A stretch of DNA of 42,059 nucleotides from Pseudoxanthomonas koreensis (GCF_010093225.1 NZ_PDWM01000028.1:1-42059), one strand, 5' to 3'; positions 8,731-21,302 are shown, numbered from the stretch's first letter. Notes: generated from the letters alone by a model not told the origin. Program-made: numbers and translations.

Positions 8731-9225
8731 TTATGCCTTCTTCTTGTCCTTTTTCGATTTCATGTATTCCTCGGGCGTCTGGCCATTCTCCGGCACAGCA
8801 GGCAGCGTGGGGGCTTCGCAGCCGGCGCTGCTTTCGATCAGTTGCACGACCAGTGGATTGGGCCGCAATTCCTTGGTTGCCCCGGAAGCGGCATCCACGC
8901 CAACGCCAATCAGGCCGCCCACGAGCACATTTCCGGCCATACCCGCGGCGCCGGCACCCGAGACCTGGCTCTGTATGGTCGTTACCACGGGATCGAAGCC
9001 GGCTTTGCACAGTTCGACGGTGACCGGATACTTCCGCTTTACTTTCAACGTGCAAGGCGTGCCGCATTGCTCCCCGTTGGAAAGAGAGGCGGTAGCACCG
9101 GAAGGTGAAGTCTCGATGGTAAGCGCCTGCGTCGTACCCCGGGTAACCGTGGCGCAACCGCTGGTGGCGAGCATGACAGACACGACGGCGAGGCCCGAAA
9201 TGGCCCGGCCGGAAAAGATCGACAT
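8731..9225 (-). CDS. Predicted lipoprotein with PEGA-like domain
   Basis: A 164-residue protein of unknown role. The N-terminus is a lipoprotein-type signal: a hydrophobic stretch ending LATSGC, with Cys24 as the predicted lipidated residue. Residues ~33-70 (IETSPSGATASLSNGEQC, then CTLKVKRKYPVTVELCKAGFDP) follow the PEGA pattern of short surface-layer-like beta domains. A Gly/Ala-rich segment around residues 84-107 resembles glycine-zipper sequence. The C-terminus is Lys-rich (KSKKDKKKA). ATG 9225 is chosen because AGGGGAA sits 6 nt upstream; a start at 9258 is possible but spoils the signal peptide. Monocistronic, convergent with ggt. Confidence 0.75.
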   Translation of the reverse strand: MSIFSGRAISGLAVVSVMLATSGCATVTRGTTQALTIETSPSGATASLSNGEQCGTPCTLKVKRKYPVTVELCKAGFDPVVTTIQSQVSGAGAAGMAGNVLVGGLIGVGVDAASGATKELRPNPLVVQLIESSAGCEAPTLPAVPENGQTPEEYMKSKKDKKKA

Positions 9226-9494
9226 GAATTGTTCCCCTGTAAGTGCCCGATTCCCCAATCAGGCTGGGCGATATTCCAGCATGGCCGCCTCGAAGCCGAC
9301 AAGAGACGTTGGTCACATCCGGGCAACGATACCGGCCCGCTCGATGCGACTGTCGGCGTCTCCCGCGCAGTCGGCGCAGGTGGGCGTCGTCAAGCAAGCG
9401 CCGGATAAGCGCATCGGGGCGGCGGTGTGCACTGCAACGTGCTTCCCCATCCTGTCCTGGGTCTAATGGCGCCATCAGGCCACGGAGGCTTCAA

Positions 9495-10943
9495 GTGCGT
9501 GAGATATCGTTACCTTTCAGGCTTCGGCTCGGAATCAGCCATTGGGGGCGCCGCTGGCGGATGGTGCCGTGGCTGCTGGCCTGCGCTTTGGGCGCCTGTT
9601 CCGGCGAGTCGGGTGAGATTACTGCTACGGACACCGCCACCGATCCAAGTGTGTCTCGTGCTGCCGTTGCATCTCCCGCCATCGAACCAGCCATGCAGTC
9701 CGGTTTCGTCCAGGTCCAGGGCACCGGCTTCGTCCTCGACGGCAAGCCCTACCGCTTCGCCGGCGCCAACTTCTGGTACGGCGCCTACCTCGGTGCGCCC
9801 GATGGCGTCGGCGACCGCGAACGCCTGCGCGCCGAACTCGACCAGCTCAAGGCCGCCGGCATCGACAACCTGCGCGTGCTGGCCATGTCCGAGGCCAGCG
9901 GCTTCAAGCGCGGTGTACGCCCCGCGGTCATGGGTGCGCCAGGCGAATACGACGAACAGCTGCTGCAGGGCCTGGACTACCTGCTCGCCGAGATGGGCAG
10001 GCGCGACATGAAGGCGGTGCTCTACCTCAACAACTTCTGGCAGTGGTCCGGCGGCATGTCGCAGTACGTGGCCTGGGCCACCGGGGGCTCGGTGGCCGAC
10101 CACGACCCGGACCTGACCGGCGACTGGAACGGGTTCATGCAGAACTCGGCGCGCTTCTACGCGATCCCCCAGGCCCAGGCCTGGTACCGCGACGCGATCC
10201 GCACCGTGGTCGTCCGCAGCAACAGCATCACCGGCGTGGCCTACGTGGACGATCCCACGGTGATGTCCTGGCAGCTGGCCAACGAACCGCGGCCGGGCAG
10301 CGACGCCGGTGGCCAGGCCAACGCCGATGCCTACGTGCGCTGGATCGACGAAACCGCAGGTTTCATCCACGGCCTGGCGCCGAAACAGCTGGTCAGCACC
10401 GGCAGCGAGGGCGAGATGGGTTCGGCCGGCGACATGGAGCTGTTCGTCCGCGCGCACGCCACGCCCAACGTTGACTACCTGACCTTCCACCTGTGGCCGT
10501 CGAACTGGAGCTGGATCGACCACAAGGATCCGGCGGCGCGGCTGGATTCCGGGCTGGCGACCTCGCTGGACTACATCGACCGGCACATCGACGTCGCCGC
10601 CCGGCTGGGCAAGCCGATCGTGCTGTCCGAGTTCGGCCTCAACCGCGACCTGGGTTCGTACGACCCGGCCTCGGGCACGCAGGCGCGCGACCGCTTCTGC
10701 CAGGCCATCTACGACCGCCTGCTGCAGCGCATGCAGGCCGGCGACGCCATCGCCGGCTCGAACTTCTGGGCCTGGGGCGGCCGCGGCCGCACCGGCAACG
10801 CCGACTGGATGTGGGCGCCCGGCGATCCGTTCACCGGCGATCCGCCGCAGGAGGCGCAGGGCCTGTTCTCGCTGTTCGACAGCGACGCCTCGACCCTGGC
10901 GATCGTCTCGGCGCATGCGCGCGCGGTGCGGGCGCTGCCATAG
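9495..10943 (+). CDS. Glycoside hydrolase family 5, mannanase-like lipoprotein
   Basis: Retaining beta-glycosidase with a (beta/alpha)8 barrel, most like endo-beta-1,4-mannosidases (GH5_7). The GTG at 9495 is chosen as start because GGAGG lies 6 nt upstream, giving 482 residues. The N-terminus has Arg residues (GRRWRM) and then a hydrophobic run ending LGAC, a good lipobox with Cys35. Residues ~50-65 are a Thr/Ala-rich linker. The catalytic domain has the acid/base in WQLANEPRPG (Glu264), a conserved LTFHLWPSNW segment, and the nucleophile in VLSEFGLNRD (Glu379). Substrate cannot be proved by eye. The gene stands alone, without a polysaccharide-utilisation cluster. The 269-bp region upstream (9226-9494) holds nothing I recognise. 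Confidence 0.8.
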   Translation: MREISLPFRLRLGISHWGRRWRMVPWLLACALGACSGESGEITATDTATDPSVSRAAVASPAIEPAMQSGFVQVQGTGFVLDGKPYRFAGANFWYGAYLGAPDGVGDRERLRAELDQLKAAGIDNLRVLAMSEASGFKRGVRPAVMGAPGEYDEQLLQGLDYLLAEMGRRDMKAVLYLNNFWQWSGGMSQYVAWATGGSVADHDPDLTGDWNGFMQNSARFYAIPQAQAWYRDAIRTVVVRSNSITGVAYVDDPTVMSWQLANEPRPGSDAGGQANADAYVRWIDETAGFIHGLAPKQLVSTGSEGEMGSAGDMELFVRAHATPNVDYLTFHLWPSNWSWIDHKDPAARLDSGLATSLDYIDRHIDVAARLGKPIVLSEFGLNRDLGSYDPASGTQARDRFCQAIYDRLLQRMQAGDAIAGSNFWAWGGRGRTGNADWMWAPGDPFTGDPPQEAQGLFSLFDSDASTLAIVSAHARAVRALP

Positions 10944-11001
10944 GCCCCACCATTCGCCTGCGCACTGGCGCGCCCGCGCGTTTGCCGGTCTAATGCCCGG
11001 C

Positions 11002-13108
<2,107 letters not shown>

Positions 13109-13194
13109 GCGCCGCCCGGGCGCCGCTGCGGCCCCTGCCGGCCGCGGCGGCGATGCGCTATCGTCGCCGCATTCCGGCAATGCCGAGGATGGCT

Positions 13195-13359
13195 ATGAGT
13201 GCAGGCAGCAGCGTGGTCAAGGTCGGCGTGGGCTTCGGCACCGCCCTGGCCATCACCATTTCCTGGACGGCGAACAAGTCGCTGCTTTGGGTGCTCATCC
13301 ACGGCATCCTCGGCTGGATCTACGTCGTCTACTACGCCCTGTTCAAGCACTTCGGCTGA
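13195..13359 (+). CDS. Small membrane protein, 54 residues
   Basis: Not recognised by name. ATG 13195 has GAGG 6 nt upstream. After a short polar N-terminus (MSAGSSVVK) there are two hydrophobic segments (about residues 10-22 and 28-47), ending in WIYVVYYALFKHFG, so it is probably a two-helix membrane miniprotein. Similar short proteins with an HGxLGWxYVxYY-like second helix occur widely in proteobacteria without assigned function, as far as I recall. Its stop is one base before the ATG of the channel-like gene, so the pair is probably one transcript and may act together. Confidence 0.7.
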   Translation: MSAGSSVVKVGVGFGTALAITISWTANKSLLWVLIHGILGWIYVVYYALFKHFG

Positions 13360-13360
13360 G

Positions 13361-14047
13361 ATGCGACCGCTCCTCGGCCTGCGCTGGCTGGTCAGGGCCC
13401 GGCGGCATCCGTCGGCGCTGCTGCTGGCGGTACAGCTGCTGGGCGTGCTGCTGTACCCGCTGATGGAGAGGGCGGCCGCCGGGCGCGCGCTGTTCGGCGC
13501 GTTCGGCATCCTGGTGCTGCTGCTGGCGGTGTGGGTGGTCAAGCGCAGCCCGGCGCTGAGCTGGGTGGCCTGGGGCCTGGCGCTGCCGGCGGTGCTGCTG
13601 TCCGGCGCGGGTGCGCTGCTGGAGCAGCCGGCGCTGTGGGCAATGTCGCAGGCGCTGGAAAGCCTGCTGTATTTCTACGCCGCCGGCAGCCTGACCGCTT
13701 ACATGCTGGCCGACCACGAGGTCACCCGCGACGAACTGTATGCGGCCGGCGCGACCTTCACCCTGCTGGCATGGGCGTTCGCCTTCGCCTTCTCGGTGTG
13801 CCAGATCGTCTACCCGGGCAGCTTCGTGGCGGTGTCCGAAGGCGCGCACCGCAGCTGGATGGAGCTGCTGTACCTGAGCTTCAGCCTGCTGTCGGGCGTG
13901 GGCCTGAGCGACGTGGTGCCGGTGCTGCCGCAGGCGCGCGCGCTGGTGATGCTGGCCCAGTTCGCGGGGGTCATGTACATCGCGCTGGTGGTGTCGCGGC
14001 TGATCGGGTTGAGCATCACCGCGCGCCGCTCGGGCGAGGGCGGCTGA
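13361..14047 (+). CDS. Ion-channel-like membrane protein with degenerate pore motif
   Basis: A 228-residue membrane protein with about six hydrophobic segments (near residues 17-33, 43-60, 67-86, 97-116, 128-150 and 195-215). The C-terminal part resembles the pore module of two-TM K+ channels: SLLSGVGLSDVVPVLPQARALVMLAQFAGVMYIALVV lines up with the pore loop, filter and inner helix, including the Asp and VxP after the filter. The filter itself reads SGVGLSD (residues 178-184) where K+ channels have TTVGYGD. So the fold is plausible but K+ selectivity is not supported. Immediately follows the 54-residue gene with a 1-bp gap; ends at a strong GC hairpin facing ppa. Confidence 0.65.
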   Translation: MRPLLGLRWLVRARRHPSALLLAVQLLGVLLYPLMERAAAGRALFGAFGILVLLLAVWVVKRSPALSWVAWGLALPAVLLSGAGALLEQPALWAMSQALESLLYFYAAGSLTAYMLADHEVTRDELYAAGATFTLLAWAFAFAFSVCQIVYPGSFVAVSEGAHRSWMELLYLSFSLLSGVGLSDVVPVLPQARALVMLAQFAGVMYIALVVSRLIGLSITARRSGEGG

Positions 14048-14057
14048 TCCGCGGGGG

Positions 14058-14080
14058 GGCGCCGGCCATTGGCCGGCGCC
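14058..14080. terminator. GC hairpin between the channel-like gene and ppa
   Basis: Perfect inverted repeat GGCGCCGGCC / GGCCGGCGCC (14058-14067, 14071-14080) with a 3-nt loop, between two convergent genes. No T-tract on either side. A nearly identical hairpin follows pfp at 17099, so this GC-only stem may be a recurring 3'-end signal here. Confidence 0.5.
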
Positions 14081-14088
14081 GCGGGCGA

Positions 14089-14622
14089 TCAGGCCTTGTC
14101 GGCCGCGCGCTGCATCGATTCGAGCAGGATCTTCCTGGCTTCCGCGGCGTCGCCCCAGCCGTCGAGCTTGACCCACTTGCCCTTCTCCAGGTCCTTGTAG
14201 TGCTCGAAGAAGTGGCCGATGCGCTCCAGCCAGTGCGGCGAGACCTGGCCGATGTCCTCGACGTGGGCGTAGCCGGAGAACACCTTGGACACCGGGACGG
14301 CCAGGATCTTCTCGTCGCCGCCGGCCTCGTCGGTCATCTTCAGCACGCCGACCGGGCGGCAGCGCACCACCGAGCCGGGGATCAGCGGCAGCGGCAGCAC
14401 CACCAGCACGTCGGCCGGGTCGCCGTCGCCGCACAGGGTGTGGGGCACGTAGCCATAGTTGCACGGGTAGCGCATCGGGGTGGAGAGGATGCGGTCGACG
14501 AAGATCGCGCCGCTTTCCTTGTCCACTTCGTACTTCACCGGCTCGGAGTCCTTCGGGATCTCGATGATGACGTTGATTTCGTCCGGCGGGTTGCGCCCGG
14601 AATTGACCTGGTCGAGGCCCAT
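14089..14622 (-). CDS. ppa: Soluble inorganic pyrophosphatase (family I)
   Basis: Mg-dependent enzyme hydrolysing PPi to two phosphates in the cytoplasm. It has 177 residues, the usual size for bacterial family I. Visible are IEIPKDSEPVKYEVDKESG, MRYPCNYGYVPHTLCGDGDPADVLV (containing the signature DGDPADV with metal-binding Asp residues), and the C-terminal EHYKDLEKGKWVKLDGW. ATG 14622 has GGAG about 8 nt upstream; longer frames to 14739 run through a repeat. It sits downstream of hppA on the same strand, separated by a palindromic repeat and a terminator, so it probably has its own promoter. Confidence 0.95.
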   Translation of the reverse strand: MGLDQVNSGRNPPDEINVIIEIPKDSEPVKYEVDKESGAIFVDRILSTPMRYPCNYGYVPHTLCGDGDPADVLVVLPLPLIPGSVVRCRPVGVLKMTDEAGGDEKILAVPVSKVFSGYAHVEDIGQVSPHWLERIGHFFEHYKDLEKGKWVKLDGWGDAAEARKILLESMQRAADKA

Positions 14623-14702
14623 CTGCTGCTCCGTGGGAAACGCGGTTGAAGAGGGCGGGCATTTTACGCCTTTGTCTGCTGCGGCGCACAAAGCCAGCCC
14701 CC

Positions 14703-14792
14703 TGCAGGAGCGGGCATGACCGCGACCCGGCGTCGGCACAGGGGCCGGCGTCGTGGTTCCGACGCCCGGTCGCGGCCATGTCCGCTCCTACA
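14703..14792. repeat. Palindromic repeat, second family (GGAGCGGxCATGxCCGCGACC)
   Basis: A ~90-bp element with inverted outer arms: TGCAGGAGCGGGCATGACCG on the left and the complement of CGGCCATGTCCGCTCCTACA on the right, with inner CGACCCGGCGTCGG / CCGACGCCCGGTCG arms. It shares the GTAGGAGC terminus with the 135-bp family but not the rest. It fills most of the ppa-hppA gap. It is REP-like by structure; no REP-associated tyrosine transposase gene is in the window. Confidence 0.8.
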
Positions 14793-14797
14793 AACAC

Positions 14798-14822
14798 GAA
14801 GCCCCGGCATGGCCGGGGCTTC
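14798..14822 (-). terminator. Terminator of hppA
   Basis: Perfect 11-bp inverted repeat GAAGCCCCGGC / GCCGGGGCTTC (14798-14808, 14812-14822) with a 3-nt loop, 21 bp past the hppA stop. On the minus strand it is followed by GTGTTTG, a modest T-rich tail. Typical of Rho-independent terminators in GC-rich gammaproteobacteria. Confidence 0.75.
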
Positions 14823-14843
14823 GATTCAAGCAGGATCAATGGC

Positions 14844-16871
<2,028 letters not shown>

Positions 16872-16957
16872 GAACCCCTCCCAAGGTTGATGGATGCCGC
16901 CCGGGGATGGACGAACAGGGTCAACCGCCGGGCGAGCCGTGGAGCACTGGAACGGCC

Positions 16958-16986
16958 CGTATCCGAAGCGCGTATACCGTGTTCAA
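16958..16986 (-). promoter_or_regulatory. Possible hppA promoter
   Basis: Minus-strand TTGAAC (16986-16981), a 17-base spacer, and GATACG (16963-16958), ~87 bp before the hppA ATG. The -35 is good, the -10 is poor. The rest of the 16872-17098 gap shows no gene or clear structure. Confidence 0.3.
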
Positions 16987-17098
16987 CATCCCTGGAGTGG
17001 CCCGAGTATGACCGCAGCGCCGGTCGGAAGGCCACCCGTCGCGCCTGCGGGAGGTGGCAGGCTGCGCATTCCGCGCTGGATCCCGGGGCCCGGAGGGG

Positions 17099-17121
17099 GG
17101 CGCCGGCGGGTCGCCGGCGCC
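17099..17121 (-). terminator. GC hairpin after pfp
   Basis: Perfect inverted repeat GGCGCCGGCG / CGCCGGCGCC (17099-17108, 17112-17121) with a 3-nt loop, 14 bp after the pfp stop. No clear T-tract. Closely similar to the hairpin at 14058. Confidence 0.5.
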
Positions 17122-17135
17122 GGAGGGCGTCGCGC

Positions 17136-18392
17136 TCAGCCTTCCCAGGCCGGCAGCTTCTTCTTCACCGCCACGTTCTTCAGCGTCACGTACTTGGGCA
17201 GGCCGTCGCGGCCCCAGGGCAGCGGGGCTTCGCCGCGGATCAGCGGTTCCAGGTACTCGCGTGCCTTCGCGGTGATGCCGTAGCCGTCCTTGCGGATGAA
17301 GCCGGCCGGCATGGTCTTCTCGTGGTTGGCGACCTTGTGCAGCGGCGCCGGCTCGATCTTCCAGCGGTAGGGCGCGGACGAGGTGCGCACGATCACCGGC
17401 ATCACCGAGTTCATGCCCTTGAGCGCGTACTGCACCGCGGCCTTGCCCACCGCCTGTGCCTGTTCCCAGTCGGTCTTCGAGGCGACGTGGCGGGCCGAGC
17501 GCTGCAGGTAGTCGGGCAGGGTCCAGTGGACCTTGTAGCCGAGGTTGTCCTTGACCTTGCCGGCCAGGTACGAGGCCACGCCGCCGAGCTGGGTGTGGCC
17601 GAAGGCGTCCTTGCCGCCGCCGGCGTCGGCGACGAACCTGCCGTCCTTGTCGTGGATGCCCTCGCTGGCCACCACCACGCACCAGCCGACCTTCTTCACC
17701 ACCTTGTCGACCTGGGCCAGGAACGCGGCCTCGTCGTAGGCGCGCTCGGGGAACAGGATGATCTGCGGGGCCTCGTCCGGCGACTGCCCGGCCAGGCCGG
17801 CGGCGGCGGCCAGCCAGCCGGCGTGGCGGCCCATGGCCTCGTAGACGAACACCTTGGTCGAGGTCTCGGCCATCGCGGCCACGTCCAGCGCGGCCTCGCG
17901 CACGGACACGGCGGTGTATTTGGCCGCCGAGCCGAAGCCCGGGCAGGTGTCGGTCACGGCCAGGTCGTTGTCGATGGTCTTGGGCACGCCGATGCACTGC
18001 AGCGGGTAGCCGAAGGCCTGGGCCAGCTGCGAGACCTTCCAGGCGGTGTCGGCCGAGTCGTTGCCGCCGTTGTAGAGGAAGTAGCGCACGTCGTGCGCCT
18101 TGAGCACCTCGAGCAGGCGCTCGTACTTCGCCCGGTCCGCCTCGACCGACTTGAGCTTGTAGCGGCAGGAGCCGAAGGCGCCACCGGGGGTGTGGGCCAG
18201 GGCTTCGATGGCCGCGGTCGACTCCTTCGAGGTGTCCACCAGCTCCTCGCGCAGGGCGCCGAGGATGCCGTTGCGGGCGGCCAGCACCTTCACCCCGCGC
18301 GCGCGCGCCTCGCGGATGACGCCGCTGGCGGTGGCGTTGATGACGGCGGTGACGCCGCCGGACTGGGCGTAGAGCAGGGTGCCTTGGACCAT
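17136..18392 (-). CDS. pfp: PPi-dependent 6-phosphofructokinase
   Basis: Reversibly phosphorylates fructose 6-phosphate using pyrophosphate instead of ATP. It has 418 residues. The phosphoryl-donor loop reads GGNDS (109-113), with Asp in place of the Gly of ATP-PFKs, and PKTIDND (137-143) carries the lysine typical of PPi enzymes. The sugar-binding MGRHAGWLA motif also follows. ATG 18392 gives the expected N-terminus MVQGTLLYAQSGG; the frame is open to 18470 without similarity. Divergent from adk across a 144-bp gap. Together with hppA and ppa it makes a cluster of three PPi-using enzymes. Confidence 0.93.
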   Translation of the reverse strand: MVQGTLLYAQSGGVTAVINATASGVIREARARGVKVLAARNGILGALREELVDTSKESTAAIEALAHTPGGAFGSCRYKLKSVEADRAKYERLLEVLKAHDVRYFLYNGGNDSADTAWKVSQLAQAFGYPLQCIGVPKTIDNDLAVTDTCPGFGSAAKYTAVSVREAALDVAAMAETSTKVFVYEAMGRHAGWLAAAAGLAGQSPDEAPQIILFPERAYDEAAFLAQVDKVVKKVGWCVVVASEGIHDKDGRFVADAGGGKDAFGHTQLGGVASYLAGKVKDNLGYKVHWTLPDYLQRSARHVASKTDWEQAQAVGKAAVQYALKGMNSVMPVIVRTSSAPYRWKIEPAPLHKVANHEKTMPAGFIRKDGYGITAKAREYLEPLIRGEAPLPWGRDGLPKYVTLKNVAVKKKLPAWEG

Positions 18393-18536
18393 GGTAGGGG
18401 TTCCTCGGGGACGGAATTTTGGGGCGGTGCGTCCGGATGCGGTAAAGTGTTTTCCGATGGTGCGGTGCAACGCGGACGCGGGGACGGAAGTCTAGCGCCC
18501 CGGGCCGCCACGGAACATTTCTCCAGGGAGCAATCG

Positions 18537-19100
18537 ATGCGACTGGTACTACTCGGCCCGCCCGGTTCGGGCAAGGGAACGCAGGCTGCGCGCCTGAAGG
18601 AAACCCTCGGCGTCCCCCATATCTCCACCGGCGACCTGCTGCGCGCCGAAGTGGCTGGCGGGACGCCGCTTGGCCTGCAGGCCAAGGAAGTGATGGCCCG
18701 GGGCGACCTGGTGTCCGACGATATCCTGCTGGGCATGCTCGAATCGCGCCTGGGCCGCGACGACGTGGCCGACGGCTTCATCCTCGACGGCTATCCGCGC
18801 AACCTGGCACAGGCCGGGGCGCTGGACGGGCTGCTGGCCAAGATCGGCCAGCCGCTGGACGCGGTGGTGCAGCTGGACGTGGGCACCGACCTGCTGGTCG
18901 AGCGGATCGCCGGCCGGGCGCAGGCCGAGGGCCGCGCCGACGACAACCCCGAATCGGTGCGCAAGCGCCTGCAGGTCTACAACGATTCCACCGCGCCGGT
19001 GATCGGCTTCTACGCGGACCGCGGCACGCTGACGCGGGTCGACGGGGTCGGCACGATGGACGAGATCACTTCGCGGATTCTGGCCGGCCTCAAGGGCTGA
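18537..19100 (+). CDS. adk: Adenylate kinase, short form
   Basis: Converts ATP and AMP to two ADP. It has 187 residues. P-loop GPPGSGKGT at 7-15, AMP-site segment HISTGDLLRAEV, and the FILDGYPRN motif. The LID is short: only AGRAQAEGRADDNPES separates the core parts, with no zinc-finger or long LID, so this is the short-type Adk found in Xanthomonadaceae. ATG 18537 has GGGAG 6 nt upstream. A very long open frame starting at 14646 runs into this gene but is only codon-bias shadow of the minus-strand genes. Followed by a repeat and mpl. Confidence 0.96.
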   Translation: MRLVLLGPPGSGKGTQAARLKETLGVPHISTGDLLRAEVAGGTPLGLQAKEVMARGDLVSDDILLGMLESRLGRDDVADGFILDGYPRNLAQAGALDGLLAKIGQPLDAVVQLDVGTDLLVERIAGRAQAEGRADDNPESVRKRLQVYNDSTAPVIGFYADRGTLTRVDGVGTMDEITSRILAGLKG

Positions 19101-19112
19101 GTCGCGGGCTCT

Positions 19113-19247
19113 TGTAGGAGCCCACTTCAGGGGGCGACGCGAAGGCGACTGGCTGCAGCGGCGTTCGACACGGACGATCCGGAGGTTGCGCGTTGAACGA
19201 CGCGCCTTGTGGTGTCGTCGGGTCGCCCCCTGAAGTGGGCTCCTACA
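19113..19247. repeat. ~135-bp nested palindrome, copy 1
   Basis: Outer arms: TGTAGGAGCCCACTTCAGG... at 19113 and its complement ending at 19247 (about 26 bp each, nearly identical). Inner arms around CGTTCGAC and GCGTTGAACG, with GATCCGGA at the centre. Lies between adk and mpl. Confidence 0.88.
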
Positions 19248-19308
19248 GGGAGCGGAAGTCGGGCGAGGGGAAGGGGCGCCGGCGCGCCATTTCGGTGACA
19301 ATCGGCGC

Positions 19309-20706
19309 ATGAGCAGGATCCATATCCTCGGCATCGCCGGGACTTTCATGGGCGGCGTGGCCGCGCTGGCGCGGGAACTGGGCTTCGAGGTCGAAGGCAG
19401 CGACCAGGCGGTGTATCCGCCCATGTCCACCCAGCTGGAAAAACTCGGCATCGGCCTGCGCCAGGGCTACCTGCCCGGGAACATCTCCGCCGATGCCACG
19501 GAAATCGTCATCGGCAACGCGCTGTCCCGCGGCAATCCCGCCGTGGAGCAGGTGCTGGACGACGGGCGCCGCTACACCTCCGGCGCGCAGTGGCTGGCCG
19601 AGCGCGTGCTGCCGGGGCGCACCACCCTGGCGGTGGCCGGCACCCACGGCAAGACCACCACCACCAGCATCCTCGCCTTCCTGCTGCAGGCGGCCGGGCG
19701 CGATCCGGGCTTCCTGATCGGCGGCGTGGCCGAGGACTTCGGTACCTCGGCGCGGCTGGGCGGCGGGCGCGAGTTCGTGGTGGAGGCCGACGAGTACGAC
19801 ACCGCCTTCTTCGACAAGCGCAGCAAGTTCGTCCACTACCGGCCCACGGTCGCCATCCTCAACAACCTCGAGTACGACCACGCCGACATCTTCCCGGACC
19901 TGGCCGCGATCCAGCGCCAGTTCCACCACCTGGTGCGCACCGTGCCGCGCAATGGCCGGCTGCTCGTCAACGGCGAGGACGCGAACCTGGCCGAGGTGCT
20001 GGCGGCCGGCTGCTGGACGCCGGTGGAGACCTTCGGCCTGGACGACGCAGCGGTGGCCATCGCGCGTGCCGATGGCGGCGTTGGCTTCGACTGGAGCGCC
20101 CGCCTGCTCGAACCCGACGGCAGCGCCTTCACCGTGCTCCATCGCGGCGAAGCGCTGGGCACCCTGCGCTGGCCGCTGCTCGGCCGCCACAACGTGATGA
20201 ACGCGCTGGCCGCGCTGGCGGCCGCGCATGCGGTCGGCGTGCAGCCGGCGCAGGTGATCCCGGCGCTGGCCGGCTTCGCCAGCGTCAAGCGCCGGCTGGA
20301 AGTGCTGGGCACGTGCGGCGGGATCACCGTGTACGACGATTTCGCCCACCACCCGACCGCGATCCGCACCACTCTGGAAGGCCTGCGGGCGAAGGTGGGC
20401 GATGCGCGGATCGTGGTCGCGATGGAGCCGCGCAGCAATTCGATGCGACTGGGCGCGCACGCCGCCGCGCTGGCGCCCTCGCTGGACCTGGCCGACGCGG
20501 TGGTGTTCCTGCACCGCCCGGAACTGGCCTGGGATGCCGGCAAGGTGGTTGCGGCGCTGCGCGGCCAGGCCCGCACCGCGGCCGATGCCGATGCATTGCT
20601 GGAGGCGCTGCGCGAGGAAGCGCGCGCGGGTGACCACGTCGTGTTCATGTCCAATGGCGGCTTCGACGGTGCGCCGCGCCGCTTCGTGGCGATGCTGGGA
20701 GCGTGA
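19309..20706 (+). CDS. mpl: UDP-MurNAc:L-Ala-D-Glu-meso-DAP ligase
   Basis: Mur-ligase family enzyme that joins the tripeptide recovered from cell-wall turnover to UDP-N-acetylmuramic acid, for peptidoglycan recycling in the cytoplasm. It has 465 residues. N-terminal UDP-binding Rossmann segment (HILGIAGTFMGG); ATP loop GTHGKTTT at 111-118; EADEYDTAFFDKRSKF, typical of Mpl as opposed to MurC; LNNLEYDHADIF; and a C-terminal YDDFAHHPTAIR motif. The ATG at 19309 matches the family N-terminus, although the Shine-Dalgarno is weak. Its stop overlaps the next gene's ATG (TGATG at 20704-20708). Confidence 0.95.
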   Translation: MSRIHILGIAGTFMGGVAALARELGFEVEGSDQAVYPPMSTQLEKLGIGLRQGYLPGNISADATEIVIGNALSRGNPAVEQVLDDGRRYTSGAQWLAERVLPGRTTLAVAGTHGKTTTTSILAFLLQAAGRDPGFLIGGVAEDFGTSARLGGGREFVVEADEYDTAFFDKRSKFVHYRPTVAILNNLEYDHADIFPDLAAIQRQFHHLVRTVPRNGRLLVNGEDANLAEVLAAGCWTPVETFGLDDAAVAIARADGGVGFDWSARLLEPDGSAFTVLHRGEALGTLRWPLLGRHNVMNALAALAAAHAVGVQPAQVIPALAGFASVKRRLEVLGTCGGITVYDDFAHHPTAIRTTLEGLRAKVGDARIVVAMEPRSNSMRLGAHAAALAPSLDLADAVVFLHRPELAWDAGKVVAALRGQARTAADADALLEALREEARAGDHVVFMSNGGFDGAPRRFVAMLGA

Positions 20707-21302
20707 TGGAAAGCGAGTCGCTGCCGCTGTTCCCGCTGCACGCCGTGCTGTTGCCGGGCGCACCGCTGGGGCTGCGGGTGTTCGAGCGGCGCTACCTGGA
20801 CCTGGTCGCCGAATGCGGCCGCGCCGGCACCGGCTTCGGCATCTGCCTGATCCTGGAGGGCGAGGAGGTCGGCACGCCGGCCACGCCGGCCGCGTTCGGG
20901 GTCGAGGCGCGGATCGAGGATTTCGGCAACGACCGCAACGGCCTGCTGACCCTGCAGGTGCGCGGTGGCCGCCGCTTCCGCGTGGCCCGCACGCGGGTGC
21001 GCGACAACGGCCTGCTGGTGGGCGAGGTGCGCTGGTGCGACGACACCGGCACCGCGGCGCTGCAGCCGCAGCACGCGGCGATGGCCACCCTGCTGGCCGA
21101 ACTGCTGGACAAGGTCGGCGGCGAATATCCCGGCCTGGGGCATGCCGGCGCCAACCTGCGCCAGCTCGAGGACGCGGCCTGGGTCGGCTGGCGCCTGGCC
21201 GAACTGCTTCCGGTCAGCGACGAGCAGCGCCTGGCGCTGCTGCAGGAGGACGATCCGCACCGGCGCCTGGACCGGCTGCTGGAGTGGATGGACGAGGAAT
21301 AG
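20706..21302 (+). CDS. LON peptidase N-terminal substrate-binding domain protein
   Basis: A 198-residue protein consisting of the LON-N (LAN) domain alone, without ATPase or protease. It starts SLPLFPLHAVLLPGAPLGLRVFERRYLDLV, the classic opening of the family, and ends with an alpha-helical part (residues ~120-195). Role unknown; such proteins may bind misfolded or specific substrates. ATG 20706 is chosen because GGGAG lies 4 nt upstream and it overlaps the mpl stop; a GTG at 20703 is possible. Its last 89 bp are also read on the other strand as the end of the DedA-PAP2 gene. Confidence 0.82.
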   Translation: MESESLPLFPLHAVLLPGAPLGLRVFERRYLDLVAECGRAGTGFGICLILEGEEVGTPATPAAFGVEARIEDFGNDRNGLLTLQVRGGRRFRVARTRVRDNGLLVGEVRWCDDTGTAALQPQHAAMATLLAELLDKVGGEYPGLGHAGANLRQLEDAAWVGWRLAELLPVSDEQRLALLQEDDPHRRLDRLLEWMDEE

